DNA of 64,000 nucleotides from Ascaris suum (lineage: Eukaryota; Nematoda; Chromadorea; Rhabditida; Ascarididae). The notes beneath the pieces are model-generated. The model did no database searches and was not told the origin of the DNA. It saw nothing but the letters and a program-made list of their open reading frames with translations. The DNA is taken from positions 7,974,120 to 8,038,119 of the forward strand of contig CM024190.1 of NCBI GenBank assembly GCA_013433145.1. Direction: 5' to 3'. A program made the translations under genes and the position numbers. Position 1 is the first letter of the stretch. Each line of letters begins with the position of its first letter. Of the stretch, positions 53,601 to 64,000 are shown piece after piece.

Positions 53601-56600
53601 GCGGTAATTAAATATATCGGATGATTTTTCAGGCACTTCAAGTTGGCCTTATCGAGTTGAAACACTGGTTTCTAATCACATCAATGGTATGCTTCTATTT
53701 CGCATCTTGGATTGTTTTATCTGCTGTTTTTTATTGGTTACCTGTTCACTCATTCTTTTCTGAAAGTTTTTCCGTTATTTATGGTTTTTGATGTCCTACC
53801 CTATGACCGAGTTGTTGACAAAGTCCGTAGCCTCAGTTTCACAGAAACGATATGACCTCTAGCGCAGTTGAACTGTTTTTGAATTCCACATTTATGAACA
53901 GTATGAATAATTCAATACCTTAACGTCGTATTTCGCCATTCTATTGTTTTACACAAATTTTCCACGGAGAAAGGTTTAGCTGGCAACGAAGAGAACATAG
54001 CACAAAATCGCCCCTACGGAGCATCGCTGTTTATTTTTCAAATGATCTCAAGCATCGCTGTTATTTCAAATGATTCAAATGATCGCTGTTTATTTCTCTA
54101 TAAGGATTTTATTTCGAAAATTTTTGAGAAATTATAGCACTTTGGCTAATATTCATACTAATACCAACCATAATGAAATTAAGCGCTCAACGCTTTGTCT
54201 TATGGTTTATGCGTTGATTTTTATATTGCACTAAACTAAACTTCTAGTGCATATACCTAAATAAGGTTATTCAATTAAAAGACGTTCATAAACAGGATAT
54301 GCGAACATTGGATATGGAACTGTTCCGGCACAATCACGCTCGATTCATCGCCGTCGACGCAATTGATGCAACATTCGTCAAAGAGAACGCTTCTGTTTTC
54401 AATTATTCCTCATTCGTTGAATACGTCAAGGACAGATGGAGTGAGCACAATAACAGTCACAGAAATCTTCGTGTTGTTCGTTTTATTCCCTTTCTGCTAG
54501 CTATATACTTTCTTATTTAGAAAGCATTAAAACGAATAATTAGTTCACGTTCATATTTCTTCCTACGATTCAGCCCTAAAACAAAAGAAATCTCATTTTT
54601 ATGGATTTATTTGATAATATATTCATAAAACTTGCAGGCATATGCAAAACGGCTGTGAACTTTGTGTCTTTCTTTGTGTTTTATTGTGAAAGAATTACAC
54701 GTTAAATGACTAGAACTCTTGTAGGCTGCCTCTTACGACACTATACGTCACGGCTATTTTCTCCATAGCACACTCCCCCCCCCCCCCCCCTTCCCTGCTT
54801 CTTTCGGCTTCTACTACGGTAATGCATCTCCAATTCCAGATATTTTTATTCAGAGAAGATTTATAATAAACTCTGAGTAAAACTAAAAGGTAGGGTTGTG
54901 CTGTTTTCAAGCACATTTTAAGTTCCCAACCCTCCATTATATTTAAATGGCATAATTAAGTGCAGGTAATTTTCGAGGATTAAATCAGCAGACTTTCTAT
55001 CGCATTTTTTGAATTCTTTTCGATTTATACCCTAGTGCTTTTTCGATAGTTTTTCTACAGGATGATGTTTACTATATGATAATGGTTATTACATGATTTA
55101 AACATATGTTCAGTCGGAGGCGGCTATGATGTTCGATGCAGTTTTGCTTGCGGCTGATGCAGCGAAGATCGTTAAACCCAATGAGAAGATAACGACAAGG
55201 TGTCGCTCACCTGCTCGCCCTCATCGACCATTCAAATCCGGTGCTAAATTGATTCGCACCTTGAGGGATACTGTAAGCAATTTTGATGTTCATTTCGCAT
55301 AACCCTTATTTGCAAATCAACAGCGCAAAAAAAGCATAGAAATTAGCGCTTGAGACGTTGAAAATGAGCATTAATTAGTTTAATTTGCTGAGGAAGTTGG
55401 ACAGGCTCTTTTACTTATTTATTTGATTCCTTTTTTTATTGATTTATATGCAACGGTCCCTAAATTTTACCGTTGACATGAAATGACTTTTTTTTATTTT
55501 CACCGTCGTTGTCATCGAATTGTTGTTCATAAGATCGATGAATAGGCAAAAAATCTGCATAATTTATATTGCTTTAAATGCAAAATGCGAAACGGAGGCT
55601 GGGGCTTTCCGTATGTAAATATAATGATATGAATGTGTAAGGACCCGTGTTTCGGCGATGCATAAAACGAATGAGCTTGATCCGGTTCGTTTAAAAAATA
55701 CCAAACGGATCATAAACAGTTTCTAACTGGTTGCCTGTCTAGAACTTGGAATCCACCATCTTGAGTTCCCGAAATGTCAATTTTTTCCCAAATTGGGAAA
55801 AAGCGAAAAAACCGATTTTTTTCGACTTGAGAGGTCCCATATTATGGATTTGCGACCTAGAAAAACTAGAAGAAGTAGCGGAACTCACCCCAGCATTGTT
55901 TACACATTCCAAAAAAAGCATCAAAAGTTGGGAATTGAATTCTGCGGCCCTTCCAATATAAACGCTTTGAACACTTCAAGCAGGCTTTTGTTTTGTATTG
56001 CTAATACTACACTTCTATCGGGTCCTCATCGAGCGCCATAAGCAATAAACTAATCGAAAATATGCAGTACCGGCTCACCAGGACAGCTTCTTGTAAGTCA
56101 CTCCCAGGTCCCTTTCATCCCTCCTACAAACAAAGGATTCAAAATTTTCTCTCACCTATCACTGCTGCTCATATAGATTTTGCGCTCACGATTGGTTCCA
56201 GATGTAAATTTGCAATGCGCACTGAACTGCTTCTCATAAAACACTCATTGTGCTTTTTTTGTCTATTGTCAACTCACTTCTTGCGGTCTAGCTCCTGTTG
56301 ACCTTTAACCCTAGGCAATACTATAAAAAATAAGAAGCTGTAAAACGTAGACGTCCTCATCTTATAACGATATCACTGCGATCCAGGGCGATAGAATGAA
56401 GTGAATATTGATAAACAATGCAGGAGGAATTTTGTACTTATGAGTTCTTATCTTCAGGTAAATGACTTGCACGTATAGCCCATTGTCGATGAATTTCATG
56501 GATGTTTTTCGATGAATGCATTTCAACGACAATTTATCGCTGTCTAGAAGTTTTGAAACAAAATATTTTCTGGGTAAAACGGGTGGCGATGATCAGTTTA

Positions 56601-59600
56601 ATTCTAAGAATATAATAAATACAAAATATTTCTAGAGTATCCATGGTTTAACAGGAGACCTTCGCCGTATAAACGAGAATTCATCACGAAGCAATTTCTC
56701 GTTTAGGATTCTTCTATTGGGATATAATGGTGTGATCGACGATGTGAGTAGTAAACCTGAAGATTTAAAATTTTCAGTTAAACACAATAGACGCATCCTA
56801 GAAAGCATGACCAACAGGAAATAAATTTTCACGATCTTTTTGAAAAATTAATAATTTCATAAGAAAATATCGAAAAATCACCTATATAACATAATTTTAA
56901 AGAGTTATTTCTCAAGTTTTATAAGTATATCCAGCCGAAGATTCTATTAGAGAAGAATGCTTATCACTAGAAAAATTTCGACGATTTTTGATGGATTTTT
57001 CGTAAACTAAGAGGAATTGTTCTTTCCTGCGTATTGGCCAATTATACGGACGTAGAGAAGTGCGCTCATTGAGAGCATAAATATATCTTAGCATATAATA
57101 TATCAAATTTCATTATACTGATATGGATAATATTTATTCAACGGAAACTCAAGAAGCATTTGTTAGAGCAAATTGAAATTTATGCTGCGAAATGTTTGCG
57201 TGCTTTTCTCAGTGTGTCCTCTTCATTTAAGTAAATACTTCACATTAATTCAATTCATTTTCAATAATGTTCATAAATGTTTTTCGAATCATCTGTACAA
57301 TTTGCACTGAAAACGAACTAAAAAAAAAAAAACCTCTGTTGTATTGTTCGGTCCACTTCGCGCTAAACATGAATGTGAAGTTTTTTTATGATTCACTTTC
57401 CTTCAAAAAAAAAAAAGATGATTGAGAGATAGAAATAAATGTTTAGATTGGATTTTGGGAGCCACAAACGGATGTTCATGTAAATATGTCACGAGATTCA
57501 CATGCACAGTTACAACGCAATGTTCAAGTCTCCGATGAGCTGAAGCCGCATTTTCGGGTAACAACAATAATGGTATGTTGGCGATAGAGGGAAATTGTTA
57601 GGATCAGTTGGACTTCGGTAGCAATCTAACTTGATCTAATAGACTGTAAAAATTGAAGTTTGAAAGTCTTCACGCTGTGCTCGTTTACATTCAGCGATTC
57701 GTTCAAGAACTCGGGTATAGGCTCATAGGCTCATATCATCGGGTATAGGCAAATCATTCACCTTCTCGTAAATTCGTGTCTTTGCTTTCAGAAGTGGTGC
57801 AAATGCTCAGAAACCATGCGTAGTAAGCGATACGTTAGAGATGGCCCATTGAAAAGTGAATTGCATGAAAACGTTTTTTCCCACTTTGTTCATTGAAAAA
57901 TGTGTGGAAAATCAGCATGCTCAAGAAGTAAACTTAGTGATCTGTTAAACTAAGATCTTCGTTACTGATTTTGTACGGCTTTTTACGCTATTCCCGCGCA
58001 TTGAACAGTTCTAACGTTCATTGCATTTCAGGAACGTCCATATGTGATGCTGAAAAAGAACTATTACGAACTAGATGAGAATTCGCGTTTAGAAGGTTTT
58101 TGCATAGATCTATTGGCGGAGTTATCTCGTGACCTTGGTTTCACCTATACTATACACTTGGTTAAAGACAGAAATTATGGCAACGATATCTACGGTAATG
58201 GCACATGGAATGGCATGATCGGCGAAATTCTTCGTGGGGTAATTCGATGCTTAAATTTACTCGCTTCTCATTCTCAGAAAGATTTGTTCTGGCGTTTTAA
58301 GCGCTTCTGCAAACGGCAGATTTAATTTTCACTCTGGAATCGGTGAGCATAGAATTACCGAACTTGAGAGGCACGATATATACCACACGTTAATCATCCA
58401 TTGTTATTGCTGCCAAAGGAGCAAAATGTCGAAGACATCTTCAGTCGTACTCATTTCTTTTCACATTTGTTTTCGATTGCTGAATAACTGATATCTGCAT
58501 AATTCAAGGCTTTCCCCATTTTCCAGTGGAATCTAATTTATTTTGGCGAATAAAAAAGCTCCCAGTAGCCTGTGATAAGGGCAATCTCAGTTCGTCCACT
58601 GTTCGCCTAGCAACATTTCTGTGCGATAATGAGAACGTTTAGGAAGCGGAAATGGCCGTTGCACCTTTCACCGTCAATTTTCGACGGGCTGAGGTTGTTG
58701 ACTTTACAAAGCCGTTTCTCTCATTAGGTATCAGTATCCTTTTCAAAATCCCAGCCGATAATCAGCCCGATGTATTCTCATCTCTCAATCCTCTCCCATT
58801 GCGAATATGGATTTGCATACTTGTTGCAATTGGTGAGTTATGATTTCTTCTTTCTTCATCTTTCGTGTATTAACTAATGACTGAGCAAAGTGAACGAATT
58901 TTAGACAACTAAGAAATACGTTAAGACTCTTATCGTTTAACAAAATTTCTATGCCACATTTATTGTGAAATGGCATCGCTATTCGAAAACGTCATGACCA
59001 ATCGTAACAAAATGGAAATTTTCATTCAGAAACCTTAAAATCTTGTGGAATCGGAAAGCTATGATTATTTTTTTATCTAGTAAAGAAGCAGCAGGCGATG
59101 CTGCGATCTTTAGTACTGTTGTTCTATGTGCAGAATTTGATTACTGTCTATGTATTCTAGTGGGCTTAACGCTGGGTATGTATATTGTTGCGCATTTGAC
59201 GCCTTATGAATGGAATCTGAATTTTTCGTGCTGTACGGCACACCAACCACATCCTGCGGCACAATTCTCCCCGGCAAGTTCGCCGGTTGAACTCGCCAAT
59301 AACTACAGCTTCTGGAATACTCTGTGGTAAGCAATATTACCAAGCTAGTGAGAACCCATCGAAGATGGAGGCTGTTGTTTGGGGTTTTAATTGATATTTA
59401 GATAATTTCCACGTCCACTGGTCCATGAATAAGCGGAAATAGTGATTCTGTGGAGTCGCTCATACTGAGCTGGGTTTTTTTTTGAATTTTAATCCCCATT
59501 CACCAGTGGTGACCGGAAACAGGTGCATCGTACCTTTATCGATACCCTAACCTAGCGAATGCTGAATAAACCTTCAAGTAACTATCCCAAACATATAATG

Positions 59601-62600
59601 CTAATATATCTACGACTACCAAAGTTTATTGCGTAAAGAATAAAGCAAAATTTGACATCAATAAGCATAAACGCTGGCAAATCCTTCCCTATCACAAACA
59701 TATTTCAAGCGCTAAATCGTATAAGTGCAAACGTTGTTCTCAGTTGGAGTTGTTCGACTTGACAAAAGTTATAAGGTTGCAATAATTTAAGGAAATCAGG
59801 AAGGCTTAATCGTTTGATTAAGCGGCATAACACTTATTGCTCAATTTAGCCTAGATTTCATTTGATAACAATTCTCCTACTCTGGTTATCGACCACTCGT
59901 GAATAACGCAGACCTCCATTCAATGTATATATGGCCCATTTTGGAGGCGAATTCAATGCCTAACGCCAGCAACCAGGGGTAATTGCACATTATAGTGCCA
60001 AACTGAAACGTCTTTGCGATTGTTTCTATTATTATATGCCTCATTAAGTCGGCCATATTGATGTTTTTTAAAACATGATTTTTCATTCCAGCGAACCACA
60101 AAGGCTTTCTTTACCCAAATGACTAATGTACCTGATCGCAATACAAAGGGTTCAAGCATGATTTCCTCCGAGGCAATTATTTTGAGAAAGTCATTGCGAA
60201 TAGCACTCTCAAAGTTGGCCTGTACTCACATGGATCCGTGACTGGAACACATTTTCTTTAAGTGGCCGTGGCGGAGTATTGATGGTTACGATGAAAGCCA
60301 ACTGCGGGGAGGCATGTCAGGATCGGGTTTTTACCCATATGTGGAAGTATTGCAAAATGCCACTTTCCCAGGTATGTGATGAGCACGATGCTGAAGGGTG
60401 GCTGTGATTTTGGGCCTCGAGCGGTTTCAACACGACTGCTTGGCGGCACTTGGTGGATGTTCACATTGGTGATTGTTGCCGCCTACACTGCGAATCTAGC
60501 CGCTGTTCTTACCGTCTCACGACCATATATTCCGATAAAGAATTTGGACGATTTAGCTAATCAAACGGCCATTTCGTACGGTACCATTCAGGGTGGCTCT
60601 ACTATGCAGTTCTTCCAGGTTTGCAATTCCTTACTGTTGTTATTCTTCTTTAACTCCTATTTTGGAAAAATCTACAGATTTTTGCGCTTTTGTTAGTCGT
60701 ATTTAAGAAGTAAATTTTTTTCGAGGCGTTGTCTTCGCACCTCCTTGTTATGTTCAATTCTACAACCATTAAAGCTAGGCTAAAGACGTGCGGGATGTGT
60801 TATGAAGCGATATTCTATAATAACTTTCAAGCCGATGCAATAGTTTTGAAAATACGCTTGAAAATTGCATGCAGTTAACAACCGGTAGAATCAGACCTTA
60901 CTACCGATCGGAGTGGAAAAGAGGATCTTTTATTCCAAATATGTGCGAATGCTCTAGCTAATGAAAACATGAATGAATTATTTCGTATGTCAAATTATTT
61001 TATTTTATTTGCTGACTTCTTCTGAAATTACTTGCTCTTATGGGTGCAACTGCAATTGATTGCAAAAGTGTATGATAAAATAGTTGCTTGCAACGGCTCA
61101 TCTGAAGCGCTTTTCAAACTGCTAAAATTTTTGAGGCTTATATTATTCTTGATTTTAATGAACGATAACTCAGGAATCAAAAATCAGCAGTCATATGAAA
61201 ATGTGGAATTATATGAAAGATCGAAATGTATTCGTCACAAGCAACGCAAAAGGAGTGGAGAAAGCGCTAAGTGAAAATTATGCTTTCTTAATGGAATCAA
61301 GTTCACTGGAATATGAAGTACAACAAAATTGTAATCTCACTCAAATTGGTGGTGTCCTCGGCTCCAAAGGATACGGTATTGCCTTACAAAAAAGTACGCT
61401 TTATTTATTTCGAAAGTTTACCAGTAAAATGAAGTTAAACAAAAGTAAAAGCAAATTACAATACCGAAATGTGGTGAAAATGTGCTACGCTAACGATGAG
61501 CCGTTTCGCATTTCACATTAACTGAAGTTTTTTTTACGTGAGGATCGCTAGAAGGGTACGACATCTCAGCGATGATTTTTTGGTGAGAGGAGGAGGGAAG
61601 GGAAAATCCTCAGTAACCTATATGTAACAGCCTCTAGGAAACATAAGCGATTAGTTGCCGTCAGCTTGTAGTATAGTACATACCTCATTTCCACACTTAC
61701 AAGTTCCCTTGAATACATACCTCCATTGGAAGGCGATAAATACTATATGCTCTTCTAATGCATAAGCCATCTACCTTCCAGTGCATTACCAACACCAGCT
61801 TAGTTTCGTTGTCTGGCACAATTGTGTACTCACTTCAGAAAACTACCAACACATTTTAGGTGCAAGAATTTGCTAAGTGAGAGGCAGAAAATTTCAGCTG
61901 ATACCCCTCTCACCTTACTATTTTTTGTCAGTTTTACCCTCCTCGCCTATTTTATTCTCGAGTATCTGTTCTCCTGTGCAAGGGAACTCACATACGACAA
62001 ATACTCCACACAGGAGAAGTGTAGGAAACACACCCGTCCTGATATTTGCAAATGGAAACCATCCCCTAATAACCTGTCTCTAAAAGATGTAAGGTTTCCA
62101 GTGCGATGAGAGCTTAGGATTAAGGATGATGAAATGATTCCAATTATAACCGTCAATAAACGCGACCTTACAATGGCAGAATCCGAGTGGACTGATCGCA
62201 TCTCAAGACAGATCCTTCTGTATGCGAAGAGAGGTATCATCGAGAGGAAGAAAAACAAATGGTGGAAATCGAAGTAAGCTTCTTTCCTCATCGCTTTGTT
62301 ATGTTCTTCCCCCTGACGTTATTCCATTGTTTTTTTTTCCCTTCTGAACATCTGAACATCTTCGATAAATTTTGATTGCCAGACGATCGTCCCATATGTT
62401 CTATCGACATTGGAATGAGTTCCCGTAAGAGTAGTATGGAAGAATACAGTTTATCGCAAAACCTTTCACGGATTTCAATCATGAGTGTACGATTTCTTGT
62501 CCTGGTCCCTCTTCCGTCGCTAAGTGCCGCCGGTAAACAATTCCTCAAAATATGACGCCCCTTTTCGCCTTCTTTATGTTTGCCTCCTTTGCCGCCGCTT

Positions 62601-63748
62601 CCCTAAGCTTCATTTGCGTGTTGCACGTAATCTCCGAAAATATACTCTTTTATTTTTACCCTCATTTTTGTGCGCAACGCCTTACACTCGTTATCGTTAA
62701 CCCCGAAAATAAACCGTTTTCTCTGTTCACGTGTTTATGTGTACAAATAAACGTCTTTTCCACACATGAGCCCTCCCGTCCAAAAATACCTGGTTTTGAA
62801 AGATTATGATCGTTGCAAACCTTCCTCCCACCTGCGGTACAACCAGTTATTCAGGAAGTGTATATATTGAGTCTGTTGTTCTATGTATTAGCAAGCCAAA
62901 TTCGGAAATCCCGAGGAACTAGACAACAAATACCAAGAACTAACACCAGGAGCTAATATTCTTGGGAACGCACCCCTTATTAATGCTTCTGCAATATACA
63001 TGTATATTGTGACCCCCGCTTGATCACAAATGAGAACACCGTCCACAGACTACCCCCTGCTCAGAGAATGAGAATAACTCGGTCCTTACACAAAGCGTTA
63101 ATCAAGTGTATTTGCGTAGCATTCTGTCCCAGCTCATCCCCCTTCTATCCCGACTGTCGTCGTTGTACGTTGGTTGTGTGCAAACTAGAAACTAGAACTA
63201 ACCAGACCAGGTAAAAAAAAATGCCAGATGACAACGTCCGCAGAGGCTTAGAGGTACATCGTCCCAAGCAGAGCACCACGAATTCGTACTCACCTGCGGG
63301 TATTTTCGTTACTGGCCATCGAACAGCGGTTTTCATGAGTCTGAGGTAGCCTAAAAAATTTGGCTCCGACACAAGACATTGATCGGACATTTAAAAGCAA
63401 AGGCTGCTTCAAAGAGGTCTGGTGAAAAGCCGTAAGTGCGGATGTTGGCTCAGTAGTAACCGAACAGTATTTTGCATTCAACATGCATAACGTTTCAAGG
63501 ATTGCAGAGGAGCTTCATGTGCAGGTGCTAATTCAGCAGTAACCCAACAGCGGTTCGCGCTGAACATGCATAACGTTGCGGGTCTGTTTATTATTCTTTT
63601 CGCTGGTCTTGTATTCGCGTTCTGCACGGTCATAGTGGAACTTTGTATTCGCAGCAGGCAAATCGCCAAGCTTGAACAGGTTTGTCTTTCTCCTTTTGTT
63701 AGTGACCGCCTGCTAAGTAAAACTGCACGACGCCGGTTAAACTTGTAG
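47616..63748 (+). CDS. kainate-like ionotropic glutamate receptor subunit (894 aa, 18 exons)
   Basis: Exons: 47616-47682, 48379-48528, 50040-50131, 50667-50838, 51928-52031, 53437-53544, 53633-53686, 54296-54475, 55114-55272, 56636-56743, 57447-57572, 58032-58238, 58643-58832, 59161-59326, 60372-60618, 61174-61393, 62180-62273, 63508-63748. All phases match (2,685 nt). Signal peptide about 1-19; amino-terminal domain about 23-390 ([20 protein letters not shown]); S1 from about 441 ([10 protein letters not shown]); TM1 after [13 protein letters not shown]; pore loop with NTLW 625-628; TM3 with [11 protein letters not shown] 665-675; S2; TM4 with [15 protein letters not shown]. Glutamate-contact residues are present: T519, R524, S704, T705, E751, and the C763/C819 disulfide pair. 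So it should bind glutamate and form a non-NMDA channel in neurons. The closest worm relatives are GLR-3/4/6-type subunits, but I cannot say which. Odd: lysine 636 at the Q/R site. The tail after 63679 is either read through to TAG at 63748 or spliced to 63760. Confidence 0.9.
51572..51620 (+). repeat. imperfect (TTTG)n microsatellite in a receptor intron
   Basis: About a dozen TTTG units with one CCTTTG and one TTTTG interruption. Confidence 0.9.
54021..54097. repeat. degenerate short tandem repeat in a receptor intron
   Basis: Three diverged copies of a unit like GCATCGCTGTTATTTCAAATGAT (at 54021, 54052 and 54077), the third permuted. Confidence 0.75.
54775..54790. repeat. C16 homopolymer in a receptor intron
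   Basis: Uninterrupted run of 16 C between receptor exons 8 and 9. Confidence 0.9.
63436..63500 (+). pseudogene. partial duplicate of the receptor TM4 exon (5' part)
   Basis: Aligns without gaps to 63519-63583 inside the last exon, about 46 of 65 bases identical by eye, with a 15-base exact core (AACATGCATAACGTT). The copy reads [20 protein letters not shown] against [20 protein letters not shown] in the real exon. It lacks the disulfide cysteine and TM4, and reading on from it reaches TAA before the genuine frame (offset 83 bp is not a multiple of three). It is therefore a decayed exon piece. Confidence 0.7.
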
Positions 63749-64000
63749 TTTGTGCGCAGAAGTATTACCGCCATCTCCTAAGCGCAGTCATGTTGTTTCA
63801 CTGAGGTCCTGGAAAATAACATTTTCAGTGAGGCGAAGTAAGGTTTTACATAGCAAAGAAGCCATGTCCTGCATCCTTGTGACTAAAAAGGCAACAATTC
63901 TCGAAAAACTGGTTCTGCTTTGAAATGTTTCCCGGTCAGATTTGGGGCGGGTGGGGGCAGGGGGATGTTAACCCCACGAACTGCATTCCCTGCAGCATGA
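63749..64000. other. 3' flank of the glutamate receptor gene
   Basis: May hold an alternative last exon: after TGTGCGCAG (ends 63759) the phase-0 reading is KYYRHLLSAVMLFH then TGA at about 63802. No canonical AATAAA was seen before the window ends, so the true 3' end may lie outside. Confidence 0.35.

Noticed and set aside
61822..62109. 95-codon ORF before the receptor exon at 62180
   Set aside because: Lies in the intron 61394-62179; splicing across it gives a standard S2 sequence, and the ORF shows no homology to receptors.

Overview
The window is nuclear DNA from a nematode, most likely a strongylid (clade V) worm of the hookworm or Haemonchus type. That placement is inference. It rests on AT-rich intergenic DNA, genes split into many small exons with TTTTCAG-like acceptors, apparent trans-splice acceptors just upstream of start codons, GC-AG intron use, long homopolymer-G tracts, and worm-type gene families. 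There are no bacterial operons, CRISPR arrays or rRNA genes, and I found no tRNA.

I rebuilt four multi-exon genes by hand from ORFs, GT/AG sites and intron phase. (1) 3387-8094 (+): a 310-aa protein ending in one complete LIM domain, resembling the muscle-attachment protein UNC-95. (2) 9822-12735 (-): a 213-aa four-pass membrane protein, convergent with gene 1. A small, poorly resolved candidate gene (12861-13465, +) lies head-to-head with it, about 125 bp away. (3) 17332-37463 (+): a NEK9/NEKL-type kinase of about 1,049 aa in 26 exons, with an N-terminal extension, NIMA-type kinase domain, RCC1 propeller, linker and C-terminal coiled coil. (4) 47616-63748 (+): an 894-aa kainate-like ionotropic glutamate receptor in 18 exons, with signal peptide, amino-terminal domain, ligand-binding halves, pore and TM4. 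Between genes 3 and 4 lies a one-exon 55-aa single-pass membrane micropeptide gene (39176-39343).

In genes 2 and 4 every exon junction keeps phase and the summed coding length divides by three. The same holds for gene 1. In gene 3 three places are uncertain: the start of exon 2, the junction 29372/30320, and the 3' end.

The rest is introns and AT-rich intergenic DNA: 1-3385, 8095-9821, 13466-17299, 37464-39147 and 39349-47530. It holds a 140-bp (AT)70 microsatellite, several 14-23 nt G/C runs, short tandem duplications and a 12-bp hairpin. The observations most worth following are a lysine at the receptor's Q/R pore site, a partial duplication of its TM4 exon, an upstream ORF whose stop overlaps the receptor start codon, a GC-AG intron inside the kinase glycine loop, a small exon that would truncate the kinase after its RCC1 domain, and the micropeptide gene. 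I saw no transposon with recognisable transposase.
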